The position numbers were made by a program, and so were the translations under genes. The notes under the pieces are model-generated. The model had not been told where the DNA came from, made no database searches, and was given only the letters and a program-made list of their open reading frames with translations. Shown piece by piece: positions 51,824 through 62,139 of a DNA stretch of 64,000 bases. The stretch covers positions 62,001 to 126,000 of the forward strand of contig NZ_RMVE01000005.1 in assembly GCF_003865345.1 (NCBI RefSeq), given 5' to 3'. Each line of letters opens with the position of its first letter. The first letter of the stretch is position 1. The stretch comes from Nonlabens xiamenensis. GTDB lineage: Bacteria > Bacteroidota > Bacteroidia > Flavobacteriales > Flavobacteriaceae.

Positions 51824-52576
51824 ATGAGATTTAAGTTATTCTACCTATTAGTCATTTTGATGAGTTTTACTGCTGTTGCTCAAATTGGAGTCAACACGGA
51901 TGATCCTGCTTCCTCTTCCATCTTGGATATCAGTGCTGAGAATAAGGGAGTTCTTTTTCCGCGCATGGATTTAGGAGACTTGGCTACTGCCGCTCCCGTC
52001 AATAATCCAGCGATCGGACTTCTGGTTTGGAATACTGATGCAGCCAGCGGTGGCGCAAACCAAGGTTTTTATTATTGGAACAACGCTTGGGTTTCTTTAA
52101 GAGAGAATAGGGGCGCTAACACTGGAAGCACAGTCCAACCCAGTTACGGACAATTGACTTTAAATGCAGATTTAACTACCAACCTGCAGCAATATACATT
52201 TACGAGTATCGATGCTCCTTCCTCTGGTTTTGCCTCTGCTGATCTCTTGTTGAATGATGGCAATCAATTTTCCTTCCGTCCGACCATTTCTGGTGTCTAT
52301 CGGGTAAGTTTTACTATCACTTACAAAAAGTCAGGGAACAATGGCGCAGAAAACATCCAATTTTACATATTTAAGAACAATAATGCTATTTCTGATGCCA
52401 AGGTCACGGTACCTTTGACTAAGGTGACCAATTCTGTCAGCTTTTCAAAGTTCATCAAACTGGATGCCTACCAATATTATGGCTTGGGAATATCTGCCAG
52501 CAACCAGTCTCCTCTAAATTTACCCATTACGATATTAAGCAATCAGACCCAAATCAATATTGAGCGGGTAGAATAA
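51824..52576 (+). CDS. Exported protein with C-terminal C1q/TNF-like jelly-roll
   Basis: A 250-residue secreted protein with a signal peptide (MRFKLFYLLVILMSFTAVAQ). The mature N-terminus IGVNTDDPASSSILDISAENKGVLFPRMDL is a very common flavobacterial 'tail fibre-like' start, followed by NPAIGLLVWNTD and a FYYWNNAWVSL segment. The C-terminal 130 residues form beta strands with FRPTISGVYRVSFTITYKKSG and FIKLDAYQYYGLGISAS, typical of C1q/TNF-type trimeric jelly-rolls. No sorting domain. Function unknown, likely surface or periplasmic. Confidence 0.75.
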   Translation: MRFKLFYLLVILMSFTAVAQIGVNTDDPASSSILDISAENKGVLFPRMDLGDLATAAPVNNPAIGLLVWNTDAASGGANQGFYYWNNAWVSLRENRGANTGSTVQPSYGQLTLNADLTTNLQQYTFTSIDAPSSGFASADLLLNDGNQFSFRPTISGVYRVSFTITYKKSGNNGAENIQFYIFKNNNAISDAKVTVPLTKVTNSVSFSKFIKLDAYQYYGLGISASNQSPLNLPITILSNQTQINIERVE

Positions 52577-52704
52577 TTCGCCTATTATTTTGTCATCTTG
52601 GCCCAACTTGTTTCTTAACAGAAATTTACCTACTCAAATGGTACTTTGTGCTGGATGTTTCGTCAATTTGTATCAGTGGGTGAAAAAATTCCTACTTACG
52701 AATT

Positions 52705-55700
52705 TTGACCGATAATAACAAGCAAGCTTCAAAACGAAAACCTCGATATCGATGGCTCCGCAGAATCGCAAAAGTGATGTTGGGCCTTTTGGTTTTTCTG
52801 GTACTTCTGGTATTGTTTATACGCAGTCCCTGGGGACAGGGAATTATTGTCGATGAATTGGTATCCTATGTGAAGGACAAAACAGGAACCGAGATTGAAA
52901 TAGATCGACTTTTTGTCACTTTTGATGGTAACGTTCAACTGGAAGGCCTTTATTTAGAAGACCTGGCCGGTGATACTTTGGTCTACTCAAAACGCCTGGA
53001 AGCCAGCATACCATTTAAGACCTTGCTTTCTACAGGAGAAATTGATCTTCAGGAAATTGACTGGGAAGGTTTGACCGCACGTGTGCATCGTAAAGACAGT
53101 ATCCAAGGTTTTAATTATCAATTTCTAGTAGATGCCTTTGCGACTGCACCGGATACCACAAATCAGGAGCCTTTTCAATTATCACTCGGAACAGTCCAAT
53201 TGACGGATTTTGACGTGTCTTTTAGGGATGAGGTACAAGACCTTTATGCAGATGCCGTGTTTTCCAGTTTCACCCTCGAGATGAATGAGTTGGATCTCAA
53301 TCAAATGATCATTGATATAGATGAGGTATCACTAAGTAATGCGGTGATCAATTATGAAAAGGATACGGTGACCGCTTTCGCGAAAGCGGAACCAGATCCC
53401 ACTCCTGAGACGGATACCAGCATAGCCGAAGCCATTACCGACCAGGCTGACGACTCACCGCTTCCATTGATACGCGTGGGGAATATGTCTTTGGATGAGG
53501 TACGACTCAATTATAATTCTGAACCTGACCAGATTGTCGTGAATACCAATTTGCAACAATTGCGCATGTCTATGCCTAAGGCAGATTTGCAAAACAATAT
53601 CATAGAGGCAACCTACCTGCATCTCAATAATTCCTACGTAGGCATTACTATGGAAATGCCTACTGCTACCGATACCGCAGATGACTCATCCGCTCCTGTG
53701 TTTGAGTGGCCAGATATGCAAGTGAATCTGGGCGAACTTCTATTTGAAAACAATTCATTTGACTACAGTGTCAATGGTGCACAACCTATAAAAGGCTACT
53801 TCAACCCTGAGGCGATAAGTTTGACTGGTCTTAATGTGATGGCCACCGATTACGTGATGGAAAACCAATCCATGCGGGTAGAACTGGCTCAATTACAAGG
53901 AGAGGAAATATCAGGTATTCGAGTTCGCCAGTTTTCTACAGATGCCCTATTTACTGACGATCAATTACGTTTAAATCAACTCAAGGCGCAGATCAATAAC
54001 AGTAGTTTGCGTGGTAATATTCAAATATCTTATCAAGGGGTGAACCAGCTCATAGAAAATCCACAATCCATAGGGATTTCCACTACTATTCCGCAATTTA
54101 AGATTCAGCTCAATGATCTATTTGTTTTCCAACCTTCATTAAAAGAAAATCAATATCTCAACACTTTGAGTTCGCAACCCCTTCAAGGAAATTTAATCGC
54201 TTCTGGAAGTACCGAACGCTTAGGGGTAAATCAATTTGAATTGACCTGGGGCCAAGGTACCAAAATCACAGCCATCGGAGAATTAAGGGCACTGACAGAT
54301 GTTGATCAACTGGGCTTTGACCTTCCCAATATTGAAATGACATCTACCAGGTCGGATATCGTGAATTTTGTGGATGAAGACCAATTGAGTATCGAACTCC
54401 CCCAAGAATTTAGGCTGGTGGGAAGTGTAGAAGGAAAGTTGGATGACCTCACAGGTAAAGCGCGACTTAACACCACTCAAGGAGATATCGGTATTCAGGG
54501 CACGTTTAAAAATCAGGAGCAGATCGCCTTTAATACTACTGTAACCACCTCTCAAGTTGACCTAGGGCAATTGTTACAGAACCCCTCTTTGGGTGTTATT
54601 GACGCTGAGATTGAGGCAAGTGGTTCAGGAAGTTCCATCAGTGATTTAGATGCGCAGATTGACGGTGTAGTCAATCAATTTTCCTATAATGGTTATGAAA
54701 TAAAGGAACTACCTATTGAAGCCCAATTCAATAATGGCAATGGACAGCTTTCTTCCCGATATAAAGACGACAATCTTGATGCAGCACTGGAGGCAAAGAT
54801 CCGATTGGACAGCATTAATACTTACGCAGATGCCCAGCTGGATGTAAAGGGTGTCAATCTTCAAGCATTTGGTATCAGTTCCAGGAACATACGAGCTGCA
54901 GGAGATTTGAATTTGATTTTCCAAGGCAATACTGATCGATATAATGTTACAGCTGAGGTTAAAGATGGGATAAGTGTCTATGATAATCAGTCTTATTTAT
55001 TGGGCGACGTAGATATCAAGGCCTATGTACAACCTGATTCAACATCAGTAGACCTGCGCAACAAGATGCTGGATTTGGACTTGAGATCAAACATTGAACC
55101 TGTTCAGCTGGCCAGCGCATTGCAACGACATGTCAATAGTTATCTATCAGATAAAGCGAGAAGGGACAGTACACGGTCGGTGCGCATGAAGATCCATGGT
55201 AACTTGCGTCCGGCACCGATCTTGAGGGATGTCATACTCCCCAATCTGGTCTCTTTGGACACGATGAGACTGGCAGTTGATTTTGATGAAAAACAAAGAA
55301 AACTGAATGCGGATATTATTGCCCCATACATCAAGTACGGCGAGAGCGAACTGGACAGTCTGGTGATACGCTCAAGATCGGATGAGGAAAGTTTGAGGTT
55401 TGATATAGGCTTTAAACATCTGCTGGCCGGGCCACTGGATGTCAAACAGACCCAACTCGATGGCAAAGTGGCAGAAAACCAACTCTTTTTGGATTTTAAT
55501 TCCTATGATGATGGTGAACGCTTAATTCATTTTGGAAGTACGTTGTCCAGACGCAGCAGAACAGCTTCAGGTGAGCAAGTCGGTCTCGACAATCCAGCGC
55601 CTATTGAAGACTTGATTTTTAAACTTTCTGTGGACGATCTGATTTTGAATAAAAAGGTATGGACCGTCCCAGAAAGTAATGAAATGGCCTATGGAGAAGA

Positions 55701-57771
55701 CCGTATCCTATTCCGGGATTTTATCTTGAGCCATAAAGATCAGTCGGTTGAACTGCGCACCGATTTACCGAATGTACCCAAGGATCATCTCGCGCTATTA
55801 CTGAACGATTTCAAATTACAGGCCTTGCTCAGTTATTTTAACCCAGATGAAAAATTGGCTACTGGAACTGTCAATGGCGAATTTATTCTTGAAGGAGTGA
55901 TGGATAAATTAGGTTTTGAAGCAGATGTTCAAATCAATGACCTACATGTGATGCAAGTGCCATTGGGTAAGCTGAATCTCGACGCCAATTTATTGAACAA
56001 CGATAAGTACAACATGAATCTCAAACTTCAAGGTGAAAATACAGACCTTAGTTTGGCGGGTACCTATCAAGCAGATGAAGTAGCTGCCCAACTTGATCTA
56101 GATTTAGACATTGAGAAATTAGGCATGGAGACCATTGCCGGACTTTCACAGGACTTTTTGAAGGAAGGCGCTGGGTATGTATCAGGGCATTTGGATGTCA
56201 CGGGTACTAGTCTCGAACCTCAATATGATGGATCGTTAAAATTCAACCAGGCAGAAATAAATGTGGCCATGCTTGATACTTCCTTTAAAATGGAAGACGA
56301 GGAAATTAAAGTTAATAATGAGGCAATATTGTTTGACGGTTTTGATATCTCAGATGTTAATAACAATCAGTTTAGCGTAACTGGTGAAGTTGGAACCAAG
56401 AGCTACCTCAATCCTACCTTTGACCTCCAGGTGAGGGCAGAGGATTTTATGGCGCTGGATTCTTCAGAAGAAGATAATGATTTGTATTACGGTAAGGCCG
56501 TCTTTGATGCAGAAGCCAAGATCACAGGCGACTTAAATATACCTGTGATTGATTTAACCCTAAAGGTGGAAGACGACACGGACTTTACTTATGTGATACC
56601 AACTACGCAACTGGATGTCGTCCAAAGAGATGGAATTGTTCAATTTGTAAATAAGGAGAACCCTGATGACATTCTTACCCAAACCGAGGAAGAGTCGGCT
56701 ACGCTCGCTGGTTTTGATGTCACAGCGGCCCTTTCGATCGGAGAGGAAGCCAAAATCAATATCATTGTAGATCCAAAAACTGGCGATCAACTCCAGGTTT
56801 CTGGAACAGGCGATTTAAGGTATAAAATGTACCCTAACGGTAGGATGACCCTGACTGGGAGATATGAAATCAGCGATGGATTCTATGAGTTGAGTCTATA
56901 TGAAGTGGTTTCCAGACGTTTTGATTTGGCCAAAGGAGGAAGTGTTACCTGGTCTGGAGATCCCTTTGATGCCAATCTTGATGTACGCGCTATATATACC
57001 GTGGAGACCAGTGCAAGCGCATTGATGGCAGCCCAAACTAGTGGTGCCGATGTTTCAGTTAAGAATAAATTTAGACAAGAATTACCCTTTTTGGTTTATC
57101 TGAATGTAGATGGCCAACTGATGCAGCCTGAAATTAGTTTCAAATTAGATCTTCCTGAAGATGAGCAGGGAGCTATTGGCGGTCAGGTTTACGGTAGGAT
57201 TCAGCAATTGAATAATCAGGACCAGGAATTAAATAAGCAGGTTTTTTCCCTGTTGGTGCTCAACAGGTTTTACCCCACCAGCGGTGCAGATGGCAGTAAT
57301 GGTGGTACCGCTACCATTGCCCGGGACAATCTTAACCAAGCTTTGAGTGATCAGTTGAATCAATTTGGCGGCCAATTATTTGGCAATACGGGGGTTGACC
57401 TCAATTTTGGTCTGGACAGTTATACAGATTATCAAGGGAGTAGCCCACAAAACCGTACCCAATTGGATGTCACTGCCAGTAAAAAACTATTGGACGATAG
57501 GTTGATTGTAAGTGTAGGTAATGAGGTAGATTTGGAGGGGAGCGCACCCGAAGGACAACAAACACCTATTATCGGAAATGTGAGCCTGGAATATCTCTTG
57601 ACCCCCAAAGGTCAATGGCGATTAAAAGGTTTTAGACGCAATCAATATGATAATGTAATTGACGGTCAATTGATCGTGAGTGGGATTTCTGTGATTTTCA
57701 CCAAAGAGTTCAACGAATTTGCCAATCTATTTAAAAAAACCGTAGCCGATGATAAAGCAAAATCCCGATAA
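52705..57771 (+). CDS. tamB: Translocation/assembly module TamB-like protein
   Basis: A 1688-residue AsmA/TamB-like periplasm-spanning protein. A single N-terminal membrane segment (VMLGLLVFLVLLVLFI) anchors it in the inner membrane; the rest is a long beta-rich groove of repeated strands, as in proteins that carry phospholipids or help insert outer-membrane proteins. The C-terminal 450 residues are the DUF490/TamB domain (DLRYKMYPNGRMTLTGRYEISDG, ..EYLLTPKGQWRLKGFRR). Start is TTG at 52705; no ATG lies before the membrane segment. A palindrome copy (53373-53388) reads TAFAKAEP. The TamA-like gene follows 57 bp downstream. Confidence 0.88.
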   Translation: MTDNNKQASKRKPRYRWLRRIAKVMLGLLVFLVLLVLFIRSPWGQGIIVDELVSYVKDKTGTEIEIDRLFVTFDGNVQLEGLYLEDLAGDTLVYSKRLEASIPFKTLLSTGEIDLQEIDWEGLTARVHRKDSIQGFNYQFLVDAFATAPDTTNQEPFQLSLGTVQLTDFDVSFRDEVQDLYADAVFSSFTLEMNELDLNQMIIDIDEVSLSNAVINYEKDTVTAFAKAEPDPTPETDTSIAEAITDQADDSPLPLIRVGNMSLDEVRLNYNSEPDQIVVNTNLQQLRMSMPKADLQNNIIEATYLHLNNSYVGITMEMPTATDTADDSSAPVFEWPDMQVNLGELLFENNSFDYSVNGAQPIKGYFNPEAISLTGLNVMATDYVMENQSMRVELAQLQGEEISGIRVRQFSTDALFTDDQLRLNQLKAQINNSSLRGNIQISYQGVNQLIENPQSIGISTTIPQFKIQLNDLFVFQPSLKENQYLNTLSSQPLQGNLIASGSTERLGVNQFELTWGQGTKITAIGELRALTDVDQLGFDLPNIEMTSTRSDIVNFVDEDQLSIELPQEFRLVGSVEGKLDDLTGKARLNTTQGDIGIQGTFKNQEQIAFNTTVTTSQVDLGQLLQNPSLGVIDAEIEASGSGSSISDLDAQIDGVVNQFSYNGYEIKELPIEAQFNNGNGQLSSRYKDDNLDAALEAKIRLDSINTYADAQLDVKGVNLQAFGISSRNIRAAGDLNLIFQGNTDRYNVTAEVKDGISVYDNQSYLLGDVDIKAYVQPDSTSVDLRNKMLDLDLRSNIEPVQLASALQRHVNSYLSDKARRDSTRSVRMKIHGNLRPAPILRDVILPNLVSLDTMRLAVDFDEKQRKLNADIIAPYIKYGESELDSLVIRSRSDEESLRFDIGFKHLLAGPLDVKQTQLDGKVAENQLFLDFNSYDDGERLIHFGSTLSRRSRTASGEQVGLDNPAPIEDLIFKLSVDDLILNKKVWTVPESNEMAYGEDRILFRDFILSHKDQSVELRTDLPNVPKDHLALLLNDFKLQALLSYFNPDEKLATGTVNGEFILEGVMDKLGFEADVQINDLHVMQVPLGKLNLDANLLNNDKYNMNLKLQGENTDLSLAGTYQADEVAAQLDLDLDIEKLGMETIAGLSQDFLKEGAGYVSGHLDVTGTSLEPQYDGSLKFNQAEINVAMLDTSFKMEDEEIKVNNEAILFDGFDISDVNNNQFSVTGEVGTKSYLNPTFDLQVRAEDFMALDSSEEDNDLYYGKAVFDAEAKITGDLNIPVIDLTLKVEDDTDFTYVIPTTQLDVVQRDGIVQFVNKENPDDILTQTEEESATLAGFDVTAALSIGEEAKINIIVDPKTGDQLQVSGTGDLRYKMYPNGRMTLTGRYEISDGFYELSLYEVVSRRFDLAKGGSVTWSGDPFDANLDVRAIYTVETSASALMAAQTSGADVSVKNKFRQELPFLVYLNVDGQLMQPEISFKLDLPEDEQGAIGGQVYGRIQQLNNQDQELNKQVFSLLVLNRFYPTSGADGSNGGTATIARDNLNQALSDQLNQFGGQLFGNTGVDLNFGLDSYTDYQGSSPQNRTQLDVTASKKLLDDRLIVSVGNEVDLEGSAPEGQQTPIIGNVSLEYLLTPKGQWRLKGFRRNQYDNVIDGQLIVSGISVIFTKEFNEFANLFKKTVADDKAKSR
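53373..53388. repeat. 16-bp palindrome copy 15 (perfect, in tamB)
   Basis: CGCTTTCGCGAAAGCG, encoding Ala-Phe-Ala-Lys-Ala in a Pro/Asp/Thr-rich linker. Confidence 0.9.
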
Positions 57772-57828
57772 ATCAGATGATGACGATAAAGCAAATTACC
57801 CACATGATTTTTTAAGCCAGTTCCCCGC

Positions 57829-60129
57829 ATGAATAGCACACCATCCTTTTTCAAATCTTCGATTCTGTCCATTTTTTGCTGCACCATTGTAATGCTGTGG
57901 GTGTCTTCTTGTGCAGTAAAGAAATATATTCCAGAGGATGAATTGCTATATACAGGAGCTGAATTAACGGTAGAAGTGGACAGCGCAGCTACGGTGAAAC
58001 AAGTGAGCGAACTCAAAGCAGAATTGGAGAATGTGCTGGCACCAGAGCCAAATGCTAAATTTTTGGGTATGCGACCAGGATTACATTACTGGTACAGGGT
58101 CAACAAGGACAGCGCGGGATTTATTGCCAGGTTCCTGAACAGAAAAATAGGTGAGGAACCAGTTTACCTATCTGATGTTGAGCAGGAGGGAACCAGGGAT
58201 CTGCTGCGCAATAGGCTGGAGAATAGAGGCTTTTTCTTTAGTAATATATCTTCCAGCATAGAACGGGATTCGGCCGCGAGAACTGGTAGTGCTTCTTATC
58301 AAGTGATTGTTCCTACTCCTTATACGCTTAAAACTTATCAGGTGGAAAAAGACTCTATTCCATTCTATGACGTATTGCGGACCTTTACTAGGGATTCACC
58401 CATTAAAGTAGGTTCTAGATTTGACTTAAGTGCTATGAAACTAGAGCGCAATAGGATCGATCAGGAACTCAAGGAACGTGGTTATTACAACTTTAATGAC
58501 GGATTTCTGATATTTCAGGCAGATACCAACAGATACGACAATCGTAAATTTGATTTGTTCCTCAAGCTCAAGAAAGATGTGCCTAGTAAATCTGTCAGGC
58601 CTTATCGCATCAGAGAGGTGAATGTTTATCCATATAATGTTGTGGATGCTGATAGCACGTTGAAAGACACCACCGAATTTGCTGGGAAGAATTATATTCA
58701 AGAAAAACTGTTCTTTAAACCCAAGCGACTAGATCCCTTCATATTGATCGAACCCGGAGATTTGTATAAGCCCAGCGTTTCCAAGTCTACCAGTAGAAGG
58801 TTAGGAGCAATAGGGGCTTATAAATTTGTCAACATCGAATATACTGAGGTAGATGCCCTGGCGACAGATAGTTTGGGATATCTGGATGCCAATATTTATC
58901 TCTCACCTTTGAACAAAAGAGCGATTAGGGCAGAATTGCAAGGAGTGACCAAATCCAATGACTTTGCCGGACCGAATTTGGGCGTGACTTTCACCAATAG
59001 AAATTTATTCAAAGGGGGAGAGGTGTTAAATATCAATGCCAAAGCCGCCTATGAAGTACAAATCACCAGCAACAGCGAGGCTGGACTCACCAGTACCGAA
59101 TTTGGCCTCGGAGGAGACCTGATCTTTCCCAGAATGTTATTTCCTTATCAGTTTGATAAAGACTACTTTGAGTACAGTATTCCGAAGACCAAAGCTAGTC
59201 TGGCGGCAGATATACTCACTCGTAGCAAACTTTACAGCCTACTGACATTTTCAGGAAGCTTTGGTTATATCTGGCAAGCCAATAAATATGTGACTCATGA
59301 ATTGAACCCAGTGTCGATTAATTATGTCAATTTATTAAATGAATCAGCTGAATTTGAGTCCATCCTGGCGGATAACCCTTTTCTACAAGCCAGCTTTGAG
59401 CAGCAATTTATTTCTGGACTGACCTATTCGTTTACTTATAATGGCATGATAAGAAATAACAAAAAACACCTTTTCTTTGTCAATAGTACGCTGGATGTAG
59501 CAGGGAACTCGATCAGCCTTTTGTCCAGTGAAAATGACCAAGGAAAAAACGAATTTTTTGGTCTTGAGTATGCCCAATACGCAAAAGCTGATGTAGATTT
59601 TAGGTACCATTATAGATTGACCAACGAATCTCGCATTGCCAGCCGACTTTTTGCAGGTTATGGCTTGCCTTACGGTAATAGTGATGTTTTGCCATTCAGC
59701 AAGCAATATTTTTCTGGTGGAGCTTATAGCGTACGCGCATTCAGAACCAGATCCCTAGGGCCGGGAACCTACCGTCCTGATGATAGTGATGACCGCTCAT
59801 TCTTTGATCAGTCAGGTAATTTAAGGCTTGAAGCCAATCTAGAATACAGATTCCCGGTGTTTAATTACGTCAAAGGTGCCGTATTTGCCGATGCAGGTAA
59901 CGTCTGGACCACCAATGAGGAAGGGCTTCCGGGTGGGGAGTTTAGTGGTAATTTTATCAACGAATTAGGTATCGGGGCTGGTGTCGGTTTGCGTGTAGAT
60001 ATTCAGGGTTTTGTGATCCGATTTGATTTGGCCGCCCCCTGGCATGATCCCACGCGGCCACCGGGAGAACGATGGGAGTTTAGGGCAGATGAACCGGTTT
60101 TTAACTTTGCCATTGGCTATCCCTTCTGA
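57829..60129 (+). CDS. BamA/TamA-family outer-membrane assembly lipoprotein
   Basis: A 766-residue Omp85-family protein. The N-terminus is lipoprotein-like (IVMLWVSSCAVKKYIPEDELLY, Cys28), a Bacteroidota trait of TamA-like proteins. Residues 40-390 hold POTRA-like repeats, and the C-terminal 370 residues form the 16-strand barrel: GVTFTNRNLFKGGEVLN, the conserved YSVRAF.RSLGPGTY (VRGF-type lid-lock motif), NLEYRFPVFNYVKGAVFADAGNVW and a final FNFAIGYPF. With TamB upstream it forms the usual pair for late outer-membrane assembly. Confidence 0.9.
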   Translation: MNSTPSFFKSSILSIFCCTIVMLWVSSCAVKKYIPEDELLYTGAELTVEVDSAATVKQVSELKAELENVLAPEPNAKFLGMRPGLHYWYRVNKDSAGFIARFLNRKIGEEPVYLSDVEQEGTRDLLRNRLENRGFFFSNISSSIERDSAARTGSASYQVIVPTPYTLKTYQVEKDSIPFYDVLRTFTRDSPIKVGSRFDLSAMKLERNRIDQELKERGYYNFNDGFLIFQADTNRYDNRKFDLFLKLKKDVPSKSVRPYRIREVNVYPYNVVDADSTLKDTTEFAGKNYIQEKLFFKPKRLDPFILIEPGDLYKPSVSKSTSRRLGAIGAYKFVNIEYTEVDALATDSLGYLDANIYLSPLNKRAIRAELQGVTKSNDFAGPNLGVTFTNRNLFKGGEVLNINAKAAYEVQITSNSEAGLTSTEFGLGGDLIFPRMLFPYQFDKDYFEYSIPKTKASLAADILTRSKLYSLLTFSGSFGYIWQANKYVTHELNPVSINYVNLLNESAEFESILADNPFLQASFEQQFISGLTYSFTYNGMIRNNKKHLFFVNSTLDVAGNSISLLSSENDQGKNEFFGLEYAQYAKADVDFRYHYRLTNESRIASRLFAGYGLPYGNSDVLPFSKQYFSGGAYSVRAFRTRSLGPGTYRPDDSDDRSFFDQSGNLRLEANLEYRFPVFNYVKGAVFADAGNVWTTNEEGLPGGEFSGNFINELGIGAGVGLRVDIQGFVIRFDLAAPWHDPTRPPGERWEFRADEPVFNFAIGYPF

Positions 60130-60146
60130 TTTTTGATAATTGATGT

Positions 60147-60162
60147 CGCTTTCGCGAAAGCG
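60147..60162. repeat. 16-bp palindrome copy 16 (perfect)
   Basis: CGCTTTCGCGAAAGCG between the TamA-like gene and the DUF805 gene, 32 bp before the chosen start. Confidence 0.9.
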
Positions 60163-60193
60163 AAATTACTTATATTGCCACCCAAATATTTCT

Positions 60194-60709
60194 ATGATGG
60201 AGCAATCAGCCAACTACAACACAGAACACCGCCCCAGAAGAGGTAGAGAACCATTTACGCCATACCAAGATAATGAGGTGAGCATGATGGGCATGGTTAA
60301 GCAATGTTTTCAAAAATATGTTCAATTCAGCGGTAGAGGACGTCGCTCAGAGTATTGGTACTTTAGGTTGTTTCATTTGATGATCGGTCTTCCCTTGTAT
60401 TTAATGATATCGATCATGGGTTCAGTGCATCAATCTAGTGAATGGGCCGTTCTTCCTTTTGTCATCTATGTATTATTTCAATTGGTTATGTTTTTACCCG
60501 GTCTTGCCGCGTTGTCCAGAAGGCTGCATGATACTGGTAAGTCAGGATGGTATTTTTTGCTTATTTTGATTCCAATCATTGGTGCCATAATATTGCTTAT
60601 TTTTCTGGCTAGCGATAGTCAAGAAGGACCTAATAAATGGGGACCAAATCCCAAAGGTGTGGGAAATCGGGAATTTGATCCAGAGGCGTTTGCCCATTCT
60701 TTGGATTAA
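60194..60709 (+). CDS. DUF805 family membrane protein
   Basis: A 171-residue membrane protein of the DUF805 family, with four hydrophobic segments. The family motif FSGRGRRSEYWYFRLFH lies near residue 45, then LPGLAALSRRLHDTGKSGWYFLLILIPIIGAIILL, and the tail SQEGPNKWGPNPKG is typical. The start at 60194 (MMEQSANYN) is preferred over one 54 bases upstream, which would place the palindrome copy inside the coding region and has no family match. Function unknown. Confidence 0.85.
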   Translation: MMEQSANYNTEHRPRRGREPFTPYQDNEVSMMGMVKQCFQKYVQFSGRGRRSEYWYFRLFHLMIGLPLYLMISIMGSVHQSSEWAVLPFVIYVLFQLVMFLPGLAALSRRLHDTGKSGWYFLLILIPIIGAIILLIFLASDSQEGPNKWGPNPKGVGNREFDPEAFAHSLD

Positions 60710-60895
60710 AAGCATCATTCCATGCCGTTGAGTGCTGAATATTGACCTTTTTCTTCAGGTAGTGATAAGATGATTTTATGTCTGTTCATCGGTATTCTAT
60801 CACAAAGTATTCTTAAGTATTGATAGACAGTACTTAAACTTAACCCAATCATGAGGTAGCAATAGGAGATAAGCTTAGCTTTATCAAAAAAACTT

Positions 60896-62008
60896 ATGAA
60901 TTGGAGAGTTACGTTTCAGGTGGTTGGGTTAGTGGCGGCACTGCTGAGCCTATTTCCTTTGTTGGCAGTAGATTTTTGGTGGATCAGAATTTTTGATTTC
61001 CCCCATTTATTATTGACGGGTTTTACATTGTTGGCCATCCTTATTTATTTTTTCACTTTTAAGCCACGCTGGATCAATGATTATTTTTATATCAGCGTGT
61101 TGATAGGTTGTTTTATTTTTCAATGTTCTAAAATCATTGATTATACGCCATTTGTTGATGTTGAGGTAAATGAGTCGACCGCTGATGTATCCAAAGAGGA
61201 TCAACTCACTGTCTATACCGCCAATGTTCTTCAAAAAAATGATGAGGGTAAGGAGCTGTTTAAGGAAATAAAGGATAAACGTCCTGATGTGATCGTATTC
61301 ACTGAAACCAACAAGGAATGGACCCAGAGATTGCGTGATGAAATTGGCTCAATTTATCCATATAAAGTGGAGCAGCCACAAGAAAACACCTACGGAATGC
61401 TGGTGTATTCCCAACTTGAATTGGTTGATCCCGAAGTAAGATTTCAAGTTGATCCTGAAATTCCATCAATACACACTAAGGTTAGAATGAACAATGGCTC
61501 GCAGTTTAGACTATTTGCCATCCATCCTACACCGCCCATGCCACAGCACAATCCTATGAGTACAGATAGAGATCAGGAATTAATGAAAACAGCCATTGAA
61601 AGTCACCAATCCGAACTACCAGTGATAGTCATGGGTGATTTTAATGATGTATCCTGGTCAGACAGCACTCAACTGACTAAGATCATAGGAGGTTTATTGG
61701 ACCTGCGCATCGGTCGAGGCTTTTATAATACCTATCACGCAAATTACCCTATATTTCGCTGGCCGCTTGACCATATTTTGGTTTCTGAAGAATGGCGTTA
61801 TGTAAATGCTGATACCGGAGAATCCAACGGAAGCGATCATTTTCCCACTTTTGCTACACTGTCTTTTGAACCAGAGCGAGCTGAAGAGCAAAAACCTGCC
61901 CCTCCAAGTGAAGCAGATTGGAAAAATGCCAAAGATCAATTGGATAAAAATGCGTTAAATAGTTTTTCTGATTTACCAGATGCCCTGGATGGGATGATAT
62001 CGGATTGA
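60896..62008 (+). CDS. Membrane-anchored endonuclease/exonuclease/phosphatase family protein
   Basis: A 370-residue protein. Three membrane segments occupy residues about 8-30, 35-52 and 62-82; the rest is an EEP-fold domain of the type found in synaptojanin-like, sphingomyelinase-like and DNase I-like enzymes. Visible catalytic elements are TVYTANVLQKN, VIVFTETNKEW, FAIHPTPP, VMGDFNDVSWSD with the catalytic Asp/Asn, and SNGSDHFPTFATL with the terminal His. The active site faces the periplasm by the inferred topology. It is known from other bacteria upstream of unrelated genes; the substrate is unknown. Confidence 0.85.
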   Translation: MNWRVTFQVVGLVAALLSLFPLLAVDFWWIRIFDFPHLLLTGFTLLAILIYFFTFKPRWINDYFYISVLIGCFIFQCSKIIDYTPFVDVEVNESTADVSKEDQLTVYTANVLQKNDEGKELFKEIKDKRPDVIVFTETNKEWTQRLRDEIGSIYPYKVEQPQENTYGMLVYSQLELVDPEVRFQVDPEIPSIHTKVRMNNGSQFRLFAIHPTPPMPQHNPMSTDRDQELMKTAIESHQSELPVIVMGDFNDVSWSDSTQLTKIIGGLLDLRIGRGFYNTYHANYPIFRWPLDHILVSEEWRYVNADTGESNGSDHFPTFATLSFEPERAEEQKPAPPSEADWKNAKDQLDKNALNSFSDLPDALDGMISD

Positions 62009-62139
62009 AATAGGAGGTCTACCAACTGATTTCAAGGAAGTTTAAGTAGTTCATTAAGCAGATTTTTAGTAGAGCGTAAGAAAGATGGCTGACCCGAATT
62101 TGGGTAAAGCATGGTTTTTTATCTCCATTCTATCTGTGT

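Noticed and set aside
57745-57795. Short direct repeat GATGATAAAGCAAA around the end of tamB
   Set aside because: Single pair of short, similar stretches with a plausible slip origin; no sign of function.
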